Source: Aphelenchoides besseyi (Eukaryota; Nematoda; Chromadorea; Rhabditida; Aphelenchoididae). From it: DNA of 64,000 nucleotides. Below the pieces are notes generated by a model, which was given only the letters and a program-made list of their open reading frames with translations, searched no databases and had not been told where the DNA came from. Shown here one piece after another: positions 32,685 through 43,431 of the stretch. Each line of letters starts with the position of its first letter. Position 1 is the stretch's first letter. The position numbers were made by a program, and so were the translations under genes. The DNA lies in assembly GCA_024699855.1 (NCBI GenBank), contig JAMPIQ010000003.1, forward strand, positions 8,432,001 to 8,496,000, read 5' to 3'.

Positions 32685-34685
32685 CTTCAAACCGATTGGA
32701 ATGAGAGTTGATGGTTTGATTGTAGATCGGACGGCTCTTAAATACCGAACATTAGACGGAAGTTTCAACCTTCGGATTTGTGTATTTAGTGAGTTGAACT
32801 CCGAGAACAACTGGTCGAAACCGAACGCCTATTATTCTAATCCTTGCGGTTGCTTGTTTGAACACCTGCATTCATTCCAATAATCTTCTGTCTACCAATC
32901 ATGTTCAGTCATTTGATCCGAATGAACGTTCCTGGAAATACGCTGTCAGTTAGTTGTCTGACTTCGAGTTCACCAAACTGCTTCCTCCAAGCCAAGTGGA
33001 TGAGATTGTAATGGTTAGTTTTTCTCAACATCCTTTATTTATTGTTATTTAAGACAACATGATTTCAAGAAATCAGTGGAATCAGACACTTGCCTCACTC
33101 ATCTTCTGTCTTTCAACTCCTGTAGTACATCATAGCATTGATTTGCGTTCCCTGTGAAGCTCTGGACAAGTAATTAGAAATTGGAACAACAATTACCAGA
33201 CGTTTTCATTCTTCTTGGCAATATTCGTCAAATGCATGAGAGCCTTTCGGATCGAATCTCAACAATGAATACTCATTGACAACCAACAACGCCAGTCGAT
33301 GCTCATTTCTGCAGCTCCCAAAACACAGAACTCCTTCGTCAATCAACAATCTTCGAGGAGTGCGAGGAAGAGCGAGTTAAACGACATCCAGCAGAGACTT
33401 TCTGTTTCCTCTCAACAGACATTCAAACGACCTCCAGTCTACAACTACCTCTCCGAGATCAACAAGTATTCACGAAACTAAAAGGAATAGTAGTGATTGT
33501 AGACAATGCCATCTCTCGAATCCATTACACAACATCCACTTGTATCAACACTCACAGTCATTATGAAGAATCTGTCAGATATCGTAAACTAAACGACATC
33601 ACTACTGCAACTACGCAATGAACAGGACAAGCACCTTAAGACATTCCGTTCGTTTGACTCGTAATTGAAATGAATTGCCATGAGCTCAATCATCGTTCAT
33701 GTTTCTTGTATTCGCTTGTCCGCGAGTGCTTGTTACCAGATTCTCTATTTATGCACTTTGACTGTCTGCTCAGGGCACGGTTTTGAATGCTTATGGTTGC
33801 GACAAAAGCAGAATACTGTTCATGTCTTCAACGCTACAACATTGTAGTTAATGAAGAACGCGTTTACAGTCGATGGTCGTATCAAGCAAATGATGGGCGT
33901 CGAGAACTGTTTGATGGTTCATAATTCTTCAAAACAAGATGACAAGCAAGTGAACAAAGTTCAGCGGAAACAAAGCGAGTAATTTAAGCCATTTGACCGT
34001 CGCTGTTGCTCAAGTTCATAATCCAACAAACGCCAACTAGTGGTTCCACTTTTTGAGTGAGATACCAACCAGTTTTCCGTTCTGACCGTGGAGTGAGTAT
34101 TCTCTTTAACCTGTACTTTTTTTAACATCCTAAATGATCGTTTGTTGTTTTTCGCAGTCATCTTAAATGAGTGCTTTCGATTAGTTGTTGTCTTATGAGT
34201 AAACACATCACCAAATATCGGTTAATATTTGGAAGCTAGAGAATGAGAACGTTGGAATTGGGGTTCTTCAACACAAGAATCTTCATTATGCATCTGTTCG
34301 AATAGGGAGTGTTGATTAAGAACCGAGATCAGTTAGTCAAATTGAAGAACAGACGATTCGAAAGCTTGTTTCTATGCTTGTTCTCGACAAAAGTATGGAT
34401 TGACAGTTGACTAATAGTCTCGGTGGTTGTTGGTTTCGAGTATTCTAGTCGCACGCACTCTGTTCTTGCGAACTACACTTACTTGAACTTGATTACATGG
34501 AAAGCATTGTCAAAAAAAGAAATTCCATAGATCCCTCAATTAACCGTTACTTTTTGAACTCATTCAGTCATTCAAAAGCCTTAAAATGAACTCTCATTCG
34601 ATTCATTTCGTTGATCAGAGGAAGTTCGTAGTTTCTACCGGGTCTAAAATGAACAAGTGAGTTCAGGTCACAGATCTCAATCACG
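32685..34685. other. Two kilobases without a supported gene
   Basis: Contains one plus-strand ORF, 33299-33481, whose end (RPPVYNYLSEINKYSRN) has a protein-like composition, and an overlapping open frame reading VKRHPAETFCFLSTDIQ through to about 33600. Neither joins to other exons by good splice sites. The segment may be a degenerate gene or the poorly conserved exons of one I cannot resolve. Confidence 0.3.
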
Positions 34686-34927
34686 ATGTTTAGATCAACA
34701 TGCGAGCAGTTCGGTCAGTCGAGTGACAGTCAAACGAGCAGTGGCGTTTTCGAAAGCGATTTAACAAGACAGAAATCGGTGAGAAGAGATGAACATCCAA
34801 CTAATCGTCATGTTCCTCAGAGCCGTTCATCGTTTGCAGGTTCAACGGAAACAAATATCGAAGTTGGTTCCGACAACTCGCTCGTTGCACCTCCACCATC
34901 GTTTGTTTCCGGTGTCCAGTCGACCCA

Positions 34928-35539
34928 ATGACTACCGTCAATGGCATTGAATATGACTCCCGAATTGCATTCTCCAACTCCGCCGACACATCGGACATCT
35001 CAACAGAGTCTGAAAGTGCGGTCGATCGTCCACGACCTTGTTCGCCGTTTTCGTCCCATTACAAGTTGTCTCAATCGGAACAAATCGACGAGTTGGCCGA
35101 GCACTTTTTGGAAGCTCATCGTGCATTCGATGTCTTCGAATTCGTTCCGCAAAGTTCGTTTCGACTCTTCTACTGTTTGCCGAAGAACTCGAAGGTTGTT
35201 GCCTTCAAACTGACACTCACAGTCGCTTACCGTTCGAACAGTGGAGAGGTAACCGCAACTCTGGGACTAATGCTTTCGTTTAGTTCTTCTGCTTCCCGAT
35301 TGAGAATTCAACGAACGGGAACAACGAAACCAAGTATCGAGTTGACTACGGAGATCCTCGTTCGAACAAATTCGGATCACTTGAAAAGCTGATCAAGTTC
35401 TACAAGGTCTGTTTCTCTTCTTCATCTAATTCCATTGCTTTAGACGTATCCATTTCTCAACACCTTCACTGGTGAGATTGAAGACTTTCCGGTATGGTTA
35501 CCGTGTGTTCGTCCTTTCGTTCAATGGCAAAAGAAGTGA
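34928..35539 (+). CDS. SH2-like domain protein
   Basis: Three exons joined by clean introns (35249-35283 and 35407-35443), ending at TGA 35539. After an acidic Ser-rich start (ATG 34928), the core reads HFLEAHRAFDVFEFVPQSSF, KLTLTVAYRSN, then NNETKYRVDYGDPRSNKFGS, LEKLIKFYKTYPFL and EDFPVWLP. The pattern Y-x-V-D...KF-x-L-x-x-LI-x-(Y/F)Y followed by a PV(W) close resembles the second half of worm SH2 domains. The expected arginine-containing FLVR strand is not obvious, so it may be a degenerate phosphotyrosine-binding fold. An upstream ORF (34686-34927) overlaps by ATGA and may supply a 5' exon. Its 3' end converges on the 35608 gene with overlapping AATAAA signals. Confidence 0.5.
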
Positions 35540-35607
35540 TTGTGCATTCGATCAATAAACACTGTGAATTTATATGCCTGTTTATTGATACTAAGAAAGT
35601 GGAGAGA

Positions 35608-36318
35608 TTACAATCCGACCGGCAATCCCGATCCCAATTGACCGAGAAGTTGGTCGAGAACCTTTTGCAATTGAGGGATCAGTTGTTGGACGAAATCCAA
35701 CGGCAACACACCTTCTGGAATTCCCAACAGTCCGGTGAGATTGTTCAAGACGGGATTCAAGATGTCGACCACTGCACCGACCAAGCCGGTGACATCGCCC
35801 AAAAGTTGCTCCAACAATCCGCTGACATCTCCGAGCAATTGATCCAAAAGCTTCTCGACGGCCGCCAACAATGCTTTAAGGAAGGGAACCAGGTCGATGT
35901 TCGATGGGATGTTCAGAATATTTCTCAACTCCTCCAACAATCCGTCAAGACCACTGCCCGATCCACTGCCACCTTCCAACGGCAACAACGAGTCGACAGT
36001 GCAGGTGATTTGAGTGAGAATCGAATCCAATTGAGTCAAGATGGAGAGCAATTGGACGAATTGGGCGGGATCGACGGCTCCGGGCAAGTTGAGCAGTTTG
36101 ACGATCTTGGTCAGCGTTCCGGGTTGTTTGCAGCCGCCCAACAGACCAGTGACTTCGCCAACCACTGGCTGAGCATTTCCGACCACTCCATCGACGGTTC
36201 CCAGAACATTTCCGACAAGATTGCCGAGCAGTGGAGATCCCTGACCGTTGGCCACTGGAGAGGCCTGAGTCGAGATGATGAGAAGACAGAAGAAGACGGC
36301 GATTGAAGTACGAGACAT
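35608..36318 (-). CDS. Secreted amphipathic Leu/Gly-rich protein
   Basis: Single exon, 236 residues, ATG 36318. Signal peptide TSIAVFFCLLIISTQA followed by SPVANGQG. The mature protein is almost entirely short amphipathic helices rich in Leu, Val, Gly and Asp with recurrent GLLG / LLGDV / LDQLLG units (for example KLLDQLLGDVSGLLEQLLGD), one Cys pair spaced by about 50 residues (GGCKQ, ITCTV), and a Gly-Ser linker (GGSGSGSG). No known domain; it recalls abundant hydrophobic-helix secretory proteins of worms, perhaps lipid binding (inference). The opposite strand has a 270-codon ORF caused by this regular composition. Confidence 0.75.
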   Translation of the reverse strand: MSRTSIAVFFCLLIISTQASPVANGQGSPLLGNLVGNVLGTVDGVVGNAQPVVGEVTGLLGGCKQPGTLTKIVKLLNLPGAVDPAQFVQLLSILTQLDSILTQITCTVDSLLPLEGGSGSGSGLDGLLEELRNILNIPSNIDLVPFLKALLAAVEKLLDQLLGDVSGLLEQLLGDVTGLVGAVVDILNPVLNNLTGLLGIPEGVLPLDFVQQLIPQLQKVLDQLLGQLGSGLPVGL

Positions 36319-36363
36319 TTCAGCGGAAACAACTGATGATGATTGACTGTCCTTCAACTGCCG

Positions 36364-36372
36364 CTTTTATAG
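36364..36372 (-). promoter_or_regulatory. TATA box of the 35608-36318 gene
   Basis: CTATAAAAG on the minus strand, 46 bases upstream of the ATG at 36318. Implies a very short 5' leader. Confidence 0.65.
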
Positions 36373-36976
36373 CCGATTGGAACGTGCAAAGTGATCAACT
36401 TGTGTTTCACAAAAGCTGAGTGTTCAACCGATTGACATTCAAATCCTGTTTATCTTGTTCAATTAATCGTTCCAGCGTCTGACTTTGTTGAACTTTAAAT
36501 CACAGTCCTGTTGCATATCGAATTGATAACAGTAAGAGTGTTCATTGGTGTTTAGCATTCTATGTTCAAATGTCTGATTCAATAAGTACAGAACACTCTG
36601 ATCGCTGCGTTCTCTGATACTATTCCAACTGTTTATGAGTTCCACTGGGATGAGCGGAACAGTCCAAAATTTCAAGGTCTCTGCCACTTGAGGGCTGAGA
36701 TCATTCCACTAACCTTAAGAGTAGGTCAAATAGACAGAAATGACGAGTGACTGCGAAAAGAAGAGGGTTCGGTAGTGCAATAAAAGTGATGGGAAAGCGG
36801 CGGTCAAAGAGCAGATCCTAACCATCAGTCGCTCTCTCTATTGGTAGTTGTCTTTTTTGACGGAACCCAAATGGTGATGTAACACTTGAAGTGGAACTCC
36901 AAGCAAACGAGATTAATTCATTTGGCCAGAACTGAACGTTCGAGTTGGTCGTTCGAATTGTTCGAGAGGTTTCAGG
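36373..36976. other. Intergenic, nothing recognised
   Basis: Divergent promoter region between the secreted protein and the next plus-strand gene. ORFs here lack ATG starts or splice support. Confidence 0.4.
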
Positions 36977-37419
36977 ATGTCGGTTGGTTGTTTTTTGTCA
37001 TAAACTCCGTTTTAGAATCCAACAAACAAGAACTTCACTGCTTCGGTATCAACTGTTGAGAGTCCTGATGACTTTGCGAAAAGCCCACGTGTTCCAATTG
37101 CCGGGTGAGTTCACTTACATTTGCTTATCGCTTCCTTTTCGGACGTCCAAATCGCATCATCACTCCGCTTCGCAGTCCTCTCGGTCGTCCTTCTCGTTCG
37201 ACTACACCAGCCAATGCAAATCAAGTTCAAGGTTTGTGATTCTTTCCTTTTCGTTTAATTTCGATTACAGAATCGAAATCAAGTGACTCCAATCGTTCAA
37301 ATTCTCTGGAGGATACCAAACAAAATGAGACCGTTGATGCTCCAAGTCCCGCTCACAAAAGATCAAGTCCACGTCAACCGTACGAACCTGAAGCCGCCGA
37401 AGAAAAAGACCCCAAATGA
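36977..37419 (+). CDS. Ser/Thr/Pro-rich low-complexity protein
   Basis: Likely exons: a tiny first exon (ATG 36977), then NPTNKNFTASVSTVESPDDF...VPIAG, then PLGRPSRSTTPANANQVQ, then ESKSSDSNRSNSLEDTKQNE to TGA 37419, giving about 100 residues. Introns have GTGAGT/GTTTGT donors and TTTTAG/CGCAG/TTACAG acceptors in matching phases. Composition is disordered with several SP/TP sites, suggesting a phosphoregulated protein. The first splice (GTTGGT donor) is weak. No family recognised. It lies 280 bp upstream of the SSP sperm gene on the same strand. Confidence 0.45.
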
Positions 37420-37702
37420 TTGCCTGTTCTTGAAATAAACAACCATGTGATCAATAGACTTTACATCTTTTTAATAGGATGTATAAAATAGTCGAAAAGC
37501 GACGTTACTTGGACAATGAGACACAAATATTAGTAACCGAGTTTCAACGACATAATCATCCTCCAGACAACAATTATACATTATTTCTAGGTCTTAGCCA
37601 TGCAAATTTCACGGTCACAAAAAAGCAAATAACCGGTTCTCACACTTTGTCTGAAACGATCAAACCATCTGGTTGTCTTCTTCTTCTTGATTCATTTCAA
37701 CG

Positions 37703-38110
37703 ATGTCTTTTACTGTTCAGCCGAGCGTTCTTGAGGTAGTTGAAGTGGCCCGATCTACGAACAAGCGTTTTAGTTTCCAAAGAATGGCGGTAGTGCCGAT
37801 CTTGTTTTTACGAATAATTCGGGATCACGAAAAGCTGTCATGGTGAGAGCGAATAACTTTATTCATTTGATGATCAGCCCCTACTATGCGATCATCGAAC
37901 CGCAGGGCAAAACGAAAGTCAGTGTGATCCGCAATGTAGGTGAAAAGGGTTTTCAACGTGCGATTGTCATTTCAGCCGGGAGCTCTTCGTACCGATCAAA
38001 TCTTCATCGCTTACAAGACTTGTACCGATGGAGTTTCGCCGGAAAAAGTGTTCGAGAATTGCAAAGAAGCAGATGGAGAGTTGACTATTGACGTCAAGAT
38101 TTCCAAGTAA
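37703..38110 (+). CDS. SSP-type sperm-specific MSP-domain protein
   Basis: Three exons from ATG 37703: MSFTVQPSVLE; then FPKNGGSADLVFTNNSGSRK, VMVRANNFIHL, YYAIIEPQGKTKVSVIRN; then PGALRTDQIFIAYKTC to DVKISK and TAA 38110. About 100 residues. The N-terminal xVxPxxxxxPxxGG start, xxxNNS, AVMVR...N, (Y/F)xxIEPxGxxKVxVIRxPGxxxTD and IAY are the MSP fold as found in the short sperm-specific SSP family of nematodes. MSP-domain proteins act in amoeboid sperm motility or signalling. This copy is compact with two introns of 38-40 bp, both in good context. The donor used is AAT|GTAGGT; the alternative GTGAAA four bases downstream breaks the frame. Confidence 0.82.
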
Positions 38111-38296
38111 TAGTTCTGGACGTGTCTTTTGTGTCGGGCAACTTCGATAAACAGTTGAAACGTGATTTTGTTTACAGCGATCTAATCAAAAACCTAATTT
38201 CACAAAACGTCTGATAACATGAGCATTTTATTGGTTGGTAGGCCGGACAAAAGATTATTCCAATTGTAAAGCGAAAATTGATCGAACCATTGAAAC

Positions 38297-39435
38297 TTAA
38301 GATGGTGTGGGACGAGAGCACGATCTCAGCAATTTAATGATCGCATTTCGATATGGAACCTAAAATTGCGGATTAGTTGACAACTCATATCAAACACTTA
38401 CGATGAGAATGCATGTCGCTGTAGAGTTAATCCACGGAAGATGTATGAACAAGATTGTGCTAATTTGCTGCAAACTCTCGCCAGCGATACCGTCGTAATT
38501 GAACAAGTAGTTCAACAGAGTGGGAAGCATAAGAAAGAGTACAGGAACACACAGCTGTCAATCTCATATCTTAAGTACTTTTCTAAGCAATTTACCTGAA
38601 CGAAGACCAGTGAACTAAACTGAGTTAAGAAACGAGATCGAGTACTCAAAACCGTTTGACGATTCTTCAAAACACGATACGAACGCCACGCGATTAAAAA
38701 CGTGGTGAGAAAACTTGCTAAGAACTCGAAAATACGAAAGTATCCGAGGACTAATGACAACAAACTTCGCTAAATAAAGAAAGTTAATTGTTGGTTAAGA
38801 AACTTACAGTGCTATCGAAAATTATCAAACAAGGAATCGGGGTTTCCGCATACCACAATGAACTGTAGTCTTTCAGATATTCACTCGTGGCATAGTCGTC
38901 AGAGAAATAAAATCTGAGGATGATGTAAGTGTAAGTAGAAATGTCGGCAGCTAATGTGACAAAAATGAGAAACAGAACACAGAAAAGCGAACGATTTGAT
39001 GGCGGATAACCGTTTTTCAATAATCGAAATCTAAACCAAAACGGTAATGGCATGAAGATCATCGTCGCAATGTTCGTTGCTACGTAAACTACGGAGGCAG
39101 CCAATTGAACTTCGAATGAGAAGGCCATCGCCGGGCCGATGAACGAGTATAGGTAGACGCCTTTGTTAGTTCGAACACGAAGCTGTCCAAATGCAAAAAC
39201 AATCCAAAGAAACACTTCCACACACGCGTTGATTAGCAGTATCTTTCGGAAAACACGTAATGTCTTTGGCGAGTTAAAAACAAGATTGAAGAATAGCAAT
39301 GGAAGAGCAAGTAGACCAAGAATGAAGGCGACAAGATAGTTCGCTATAAAGAATTTGCCAAAGGTTGTCGAGGCAAACGTCTGATTTGTAACATTAGCGA
39401 AGAAATTAACATCGTGAACAAACGACTGTATCGTC
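38297..39435 (-). CDS. Seven-TM chemoreceptor, Srd/Str-like
   Basis: Four exons: 39435 to about 38808, about 38765 to 38596, about 38555 to 38401, then 38356 to TAA 38297. ATG 39435 is preferred because the frame upstream begins with TTG. TM1 LVAFILGLLALPLLFFNLVF is followed by NSPKTLRVFRKILLINACVE into TM2; TM3 FEVQLAASVVYVATN ends with PFWFRFRLLKNG; TM4 FCVLFLIFVTLAA; TM5 FRIFEFLASFLTTFLIAW with basic loop WRSYRVLKNRQTVLSTRSRF; TM6 CVPVLFLMLPTLLNYL; TM7 LPWINSTATCILI with final VPYRNAIIKLL. The overall plan fits the Str superfamily (terminal YR motif). It is distinct from the three Srh-like genes here in TM2-TM3. Ligand unknown. Confidence 0.75.
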
Positions 39436-41055
39436 ATTTCAAACTTCGTCAAATAGCCAAGTATCCTACACCGTCAACTACTTTTATCATATCTACAATA
39501 CTAATCGTAGTCTTTCATATGACATTTTTAAAATAAATGCCAGTAGAAGTACAAATTCTTGAACTTAATTCATTAAGTTATTTGCTTAAGAAGCTGTTGA
39601 ATGGAATTTGAGTGCCGTTCACATCTTTGTAATCTTCAAACAACACATTAAAATTGCGATATTAGCATGCAGTTTATTTTTCAATTGATGAATTCTTTTC
39701 ATATGAATCAGTCGATTAGTCAGACATCACGTCAAACCGATAATTGTAGCTAGTCGCAGTACAACTTTTTAGTCATTGTGTAGGGTTGTAAAGAACATTA
39801 ACTCGAAAGCTTTTTGTACTCAGATTACACTCAACCACCAACGTCAATAGCGGCTCAAACACCGATAACCAACTGCGAATCAAGCCAAGTGCTTCATACG
39901 CCTCATGTTTTAAGTTCCAGCTTCTATCATGCGCATCACAGCAATAGCGTACTGTTTAACGACGCGAACTTCATATCAGCGAAATTGTTGCCATTTTGTT
40001 ATCTACTCTTAATTGATGCAGTACACGAATATTTGGCCTTATAATATAACGATGACATCAGTTACCGCAGCATCGATCAAGAACGAGATCAGCAGCCCGT
40101 CAATCTAGAACAAGGATACGGGATTGGCAAATGGACTCATCGTTGAAAAAGATGGTGGACATCAAGTAAGCATTTAACTTTCTCTAGAAATCACAACTTG
40201 ACATTTCAAATAAAACAGTCAGACGAAATACGGAAGTTTCTTTTGAAACGTTTTTGCACAAATGTCCCATCATTGGCCCGCCACGATACTAGAAGGGTAT
40301 TGGGACGAAATTCATGCGCTCCATATCTTATGAATCAGCAACAGCCGGCCAACATCGAACAGACTGTTTTAAATACGAGACAAACATTGTTGGCGGATTC
40401 ATAGTCGAGTTTCAAGCTGACATCGGACCAGAATATCAATACCAGCAAAGGCCTTTTACTTACTCTTTTTTTGTAATGGAACCCCCTTAAGTCAAGCGCT
40501 CCCATCAATTGTGCCTTCTTATCCGTAATTTATCTTTTAACTTTTTGTTTCAATTAATCAAAAAATAATGATTTCATAATTGCACAGTTTATTTGTTTAA
40601 ATAGTTAGAAAGGCCTTGAAATTCATGTCGCAAACTTCAAAACTTAGAGTCACGAAACTACGGATTCACTTTTTAATTCAACAAAAATCGACGATTCTCT
40701 AACTTCTGCTGGCGATTCGAAGTGCTGAGATACAAGTCTTGCACAGCCGCTGATGGTCATAACAAAACTCGTGTAGTTGGGAATGTGTTTGTGATTGCTA
40801 GTTCAAATGGCATAAACTCTGTGAACTGAAAAGTCTTAACTTCTATCTTCGGAACTCAATTTTGATGTTGAAAGAACTGGCAGTGGCATTAAAAACCGAT
40901 TACGATGTTCAGGTCCACTACAATTGAAGTGAAATTAGCGATTCAAGAGCTAAAACTTTACATCTGCTGTTGAGCACAAACTTTTGGGGTTCAGTTTATT
41001 TGGTTGTTTTTGTCTTTGTTGTTTGTCGGTTTCGTCAATTTCATTCCCAAACACG
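39436..41055. other. Intergenic, 1.6 kb, nothing supported
   Basis: AT-rich. Scattered ORFs (39814-40044, 40198-40404) show no splice partners or family resemblance. Confidence 0.4.
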
Positions 41056-41335
41056 ATGCTTCAAGCGCTGATCTTCTTTTTGGCCTTCTACGAGATCTAT
41101 CGGTGAATTCAACAACCTGATCATTAGCTAATCCTACCTCTTCAGTTTGAACTACTGCGTAGAGTCTCGTGTCTCCGAAAGTCGTCAACTCGATGGTCAA
41201 CAACCACAGTCGTTGCGTGCGGCCATCGAAAAGTCGGAACGTTCGGCACGTACGGGAATCGGCAAATCGGAACGTTCGACTCGCACCGCCGTTTCAAAGT
41301 CGCGTCGTACCGAACCAGTCGGCAATGCGCTTTGA
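41056..41335 (+). CDS. Small basic protein with hydrophobic N-terminus and internal repeat
   Basis: Two exons, 41056-41102 and 41146-41335, with a 43-bp intron (GTGAATT...TCTTCAG). ATG 41056 gives MLQALIFFLAFYEIYRLNYC, a possible signal anchor. The remainder is basic and contains two near repeats of about 13 residues: EKSERSARTGIG and GKSERSTRTAVSKS. It ends SRRTEPVGNAL. About 78 residues; family unknown. The RS-type repeat suggests nucleic-acid binding or phosphorylation, but the hydrophobic start argues for a membrane location; both are inference. Confidence 0.45.
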
Positions 41336-41495
41336 ATCTTAACTTCGAATTGTGATTTGCTTTTGAAATAAAAAATTTTCTTTAACTCTTGATGTTAAAA
41401 GTCGAAAAAAAAGTAGGTGGATATATCTGTTAATGATATGCTAATGCAGATGCCTAAACAGACCCACGAATTCGATGAAATGCTCACAGCAAGTA

Positions 41496-41727
41496 CAGGG
41501 TGTCTCAGCTGAAATCCTCATTTTTACACGCTTATAACTTTTTTATGCGTGAACCGATTTTTATGAAACTTTTTCTGTTGAATAGCTTGAAGTTTGCATT
41601 TTTGTTTCATATCAAATTCGATACAAATTTCTCGACGGAAGTCATCGATAGAAGCAAATTTCTGAAATGAGCGCTTTCTTTCACTTGCGTTCTCTCTTTC
41701 ATTTTTTCCACTCAAAATTTCGCATGG
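41496..41727 (+). repeat. Left terminal inverted repeat (232 bp)
   Basis: Starts CAGGGTGTCTCAG next to TA. Pairs base for base with 42940-43171. The transposase ATG (41724) sits at its inner edge. Confidence 0.92.
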
Positions 41728-42884
41728 TTTGGTCTGCTCAAGAAAAGGCGTACTGTGTTCTGGTGTTTGCCAAAACTGGAAGTGCAACGTCCGTTCAACG
41801 TCAATTCTGCAGTCGTTTTGGATTAAGTCGACGCGCTTCTGTACCCGATCGAACGAACTTTTCGCGCTGGACCGATGAACTTTTGAATCGCGGGACTTGT
41901 GAAGCAAAAAAACCGAATCGATCACGGTCCGTCTTCTTGATTTCCTTTTCTGATTTCTTTGTCAGGTCAGTTCGTAGCGAAGAGAATGTTGAAGCAATTT
42001 TGGACGCTATTCGCAACAATCCAAATCTTTCAGTGCGAGCAATAGCAAATCTTGAGAACATGCCCTCCAAATCTTCCGTTCATCGCATTTTGAAGGTTGA
42101 AATCATTTGTTAATTTTCGTCATCTCATTCTCTAGGCCGAAAATTTCCACCCATACAAGATGCGCATGCTTCACGAACTTCGTCCCGACAGCCATCAAGC
42201 TTGTGTCGACCATGCAATTTCAATCCTCGGCCTCATTGATGCTCAACATGAATTTTTGTCGAACATCATCTTTACCGATGAAGCTTACTTTCAACTTCAC
42301 GGTCACGTTAATCATCAAAACTTCCGGTATTGGTCCGATGAAAACCCGATTTGATGAGATCAAGATGACCGTTGAATTGATCAAAACGTTGGCGTCAGGT
42401 ATCGTGAGGAACCGTTGCACTCACCGCGTTTGACGGTTTGGGCTGGAATCAGCAAGCGTGGAGTCATCGGCCCTTTTTTCACTCGAGAAAACGTGACCGG
42501 CAATTCATATCTTCGACTTCTTCAAAATCAAATGCACCCGATCATCTTGACTTGGCCACAATACCACGAGTTGATTTAGATGCAAGACGGTGCACCGCCG
42601 CATTTTTCGGTTGCAGTCCGGGATTGGTTGAACGACACGTTTTCACTGCGCTGAATGGGTCCGTAGAGCTCCGGCAACCCCAGCTCCTCATCGGCGGCCT
42701 CCGTATAGTCCCGACCTACCTCCTTGTGACTTCTTTCTTTGGGGATATGTCAAAGGAAAAATCTACCGTACTCAACCAACGGATTTGAACGACTTGCAAA
42801 GTCGAATCGAATTTGCCGCAGGATATGGTGAATCGTGCAATTACGGATTATGAACGTCGATTGGAACTGGTTATCGATAAATGA
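41724..42884 (+). pseudogene. mariner-like transposase, multiply disrupted
   Basis: Starts MVWSAQEKAYCVLVFAKTGS (HTH region), continues through an intron near 41930-41965 to SEENVEAILDAIRNNP and SVRAIANLENMPSKSSVHRI, then a second intron (about 42097-42136, GTTGAA...TCTCTAG). Catalytic stretch: IIFTDEAYFQLHGH (first Asp), LTVWAGISKRGVIGPFF, MQDGAPPHFSVAVRDWLN (second Asp), PPYSPDLPPCDFFLWGYVKG (third Asp). Lesions: a stop and frame change after SDENP (42350), an in-frame TAG just before MQDG (42577), and a frame change and stop after WLNDTFSLR (about 42652). Stops at 42884. The catalytic DDD triad is still recognisable but the protein cannot be made from this copy. Confidence 0.85.
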
Positions 42885-42939
42885 TGGAAAACACGTTGAA
42901 ATTTGAAGCATAAACTTTTTGATTTTAGCCAACCAAGCC

Positions 42940-43171
42940 CCATGCGAAATTTTGAGTGGAAAAAATGAAAGAGAGAACGCAAGTGAAAGAAAGCGCTCAT
43001 TTCAGAAATTTGCTTCTATCGATGACTTCCGTCGAGAAATTTGTATCGAATTTGATATGAAACAAAAATGCAAACTTCAAGCTATTCAACAGAAAAAGTT
43101 TCATAAAAATCGGTTCACGCATAAAAAAGTTATAAGCGTGTAAAAATGAGGATTTCAGCTGAGACACCCTG
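42940..43171 (-). repeat. Right terminal inverted repeat (232 bp)
   Basis: Inverse of 41496-41727, ending ...CACCCTG before the TA target duplication. Confidence 0.92.
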
Positions 43172-43431
43172 TAGTTTTTGGTCAGAAATTGCCATATAAT
43201 TGATACGGTACTTATTTCTGGAAGTCATTCGTACTTGCAGTTTAAAAGACTCGCCTGTTCAAGAACGCAGTTGGTGACTTTCCAATAAGCAACTTAAACT
43301 CCAGTGTGCAGCTGAGTAATCAAACCGGATCGATTAAGAGCAGTGTGTACGTAAGCACTTTAAATTAAAATCTAAAACATTTTCCGTAAATTAAATGGCA
43401 ACAAAACACGAGATCATTAGTTCACATCGCA

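Larger units (their letters stand above)
41496..43171 (+). mobile_element. mariner/Tc1-type transposon with long TIRs
   Basis: A 1.68-kb element flanked by TA on both sides (41494-41495, 43172-43173), with terminal inverted repeats of 232 bp starting CAGGGTGTCTCAGCTG. The two TIRs are identical as far as I can read by eye. Between them lies a mariner-like transposase gene with two worm-type introns and several lesions. Inverted ends plus TA duplication identify the IS630/Tc1/mariner superfamily. Confidence 0.92.

Noticed and set aside
35494..36306. 270-codon ORF on the plus strand, Gln/Asp/Ser-rich
   Set aside because: Exact antisense of the secreted Leu/Gly-rich protein. That strand has an ATG, signal peptide and TATA box; the antisense frame is a by-product of its regular codon pattern.
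36463..36687. 74-codon minus-strand ORF (AETLKFWTVPLIPVE...)
   Set aside because: Starts with GTG, no splice or promoter support.
42919..43143. 74-codon ORF, same peptide as 41524-41925 on minus
   Set aside because: Both are readings of the mariner TIR; no protein expected.
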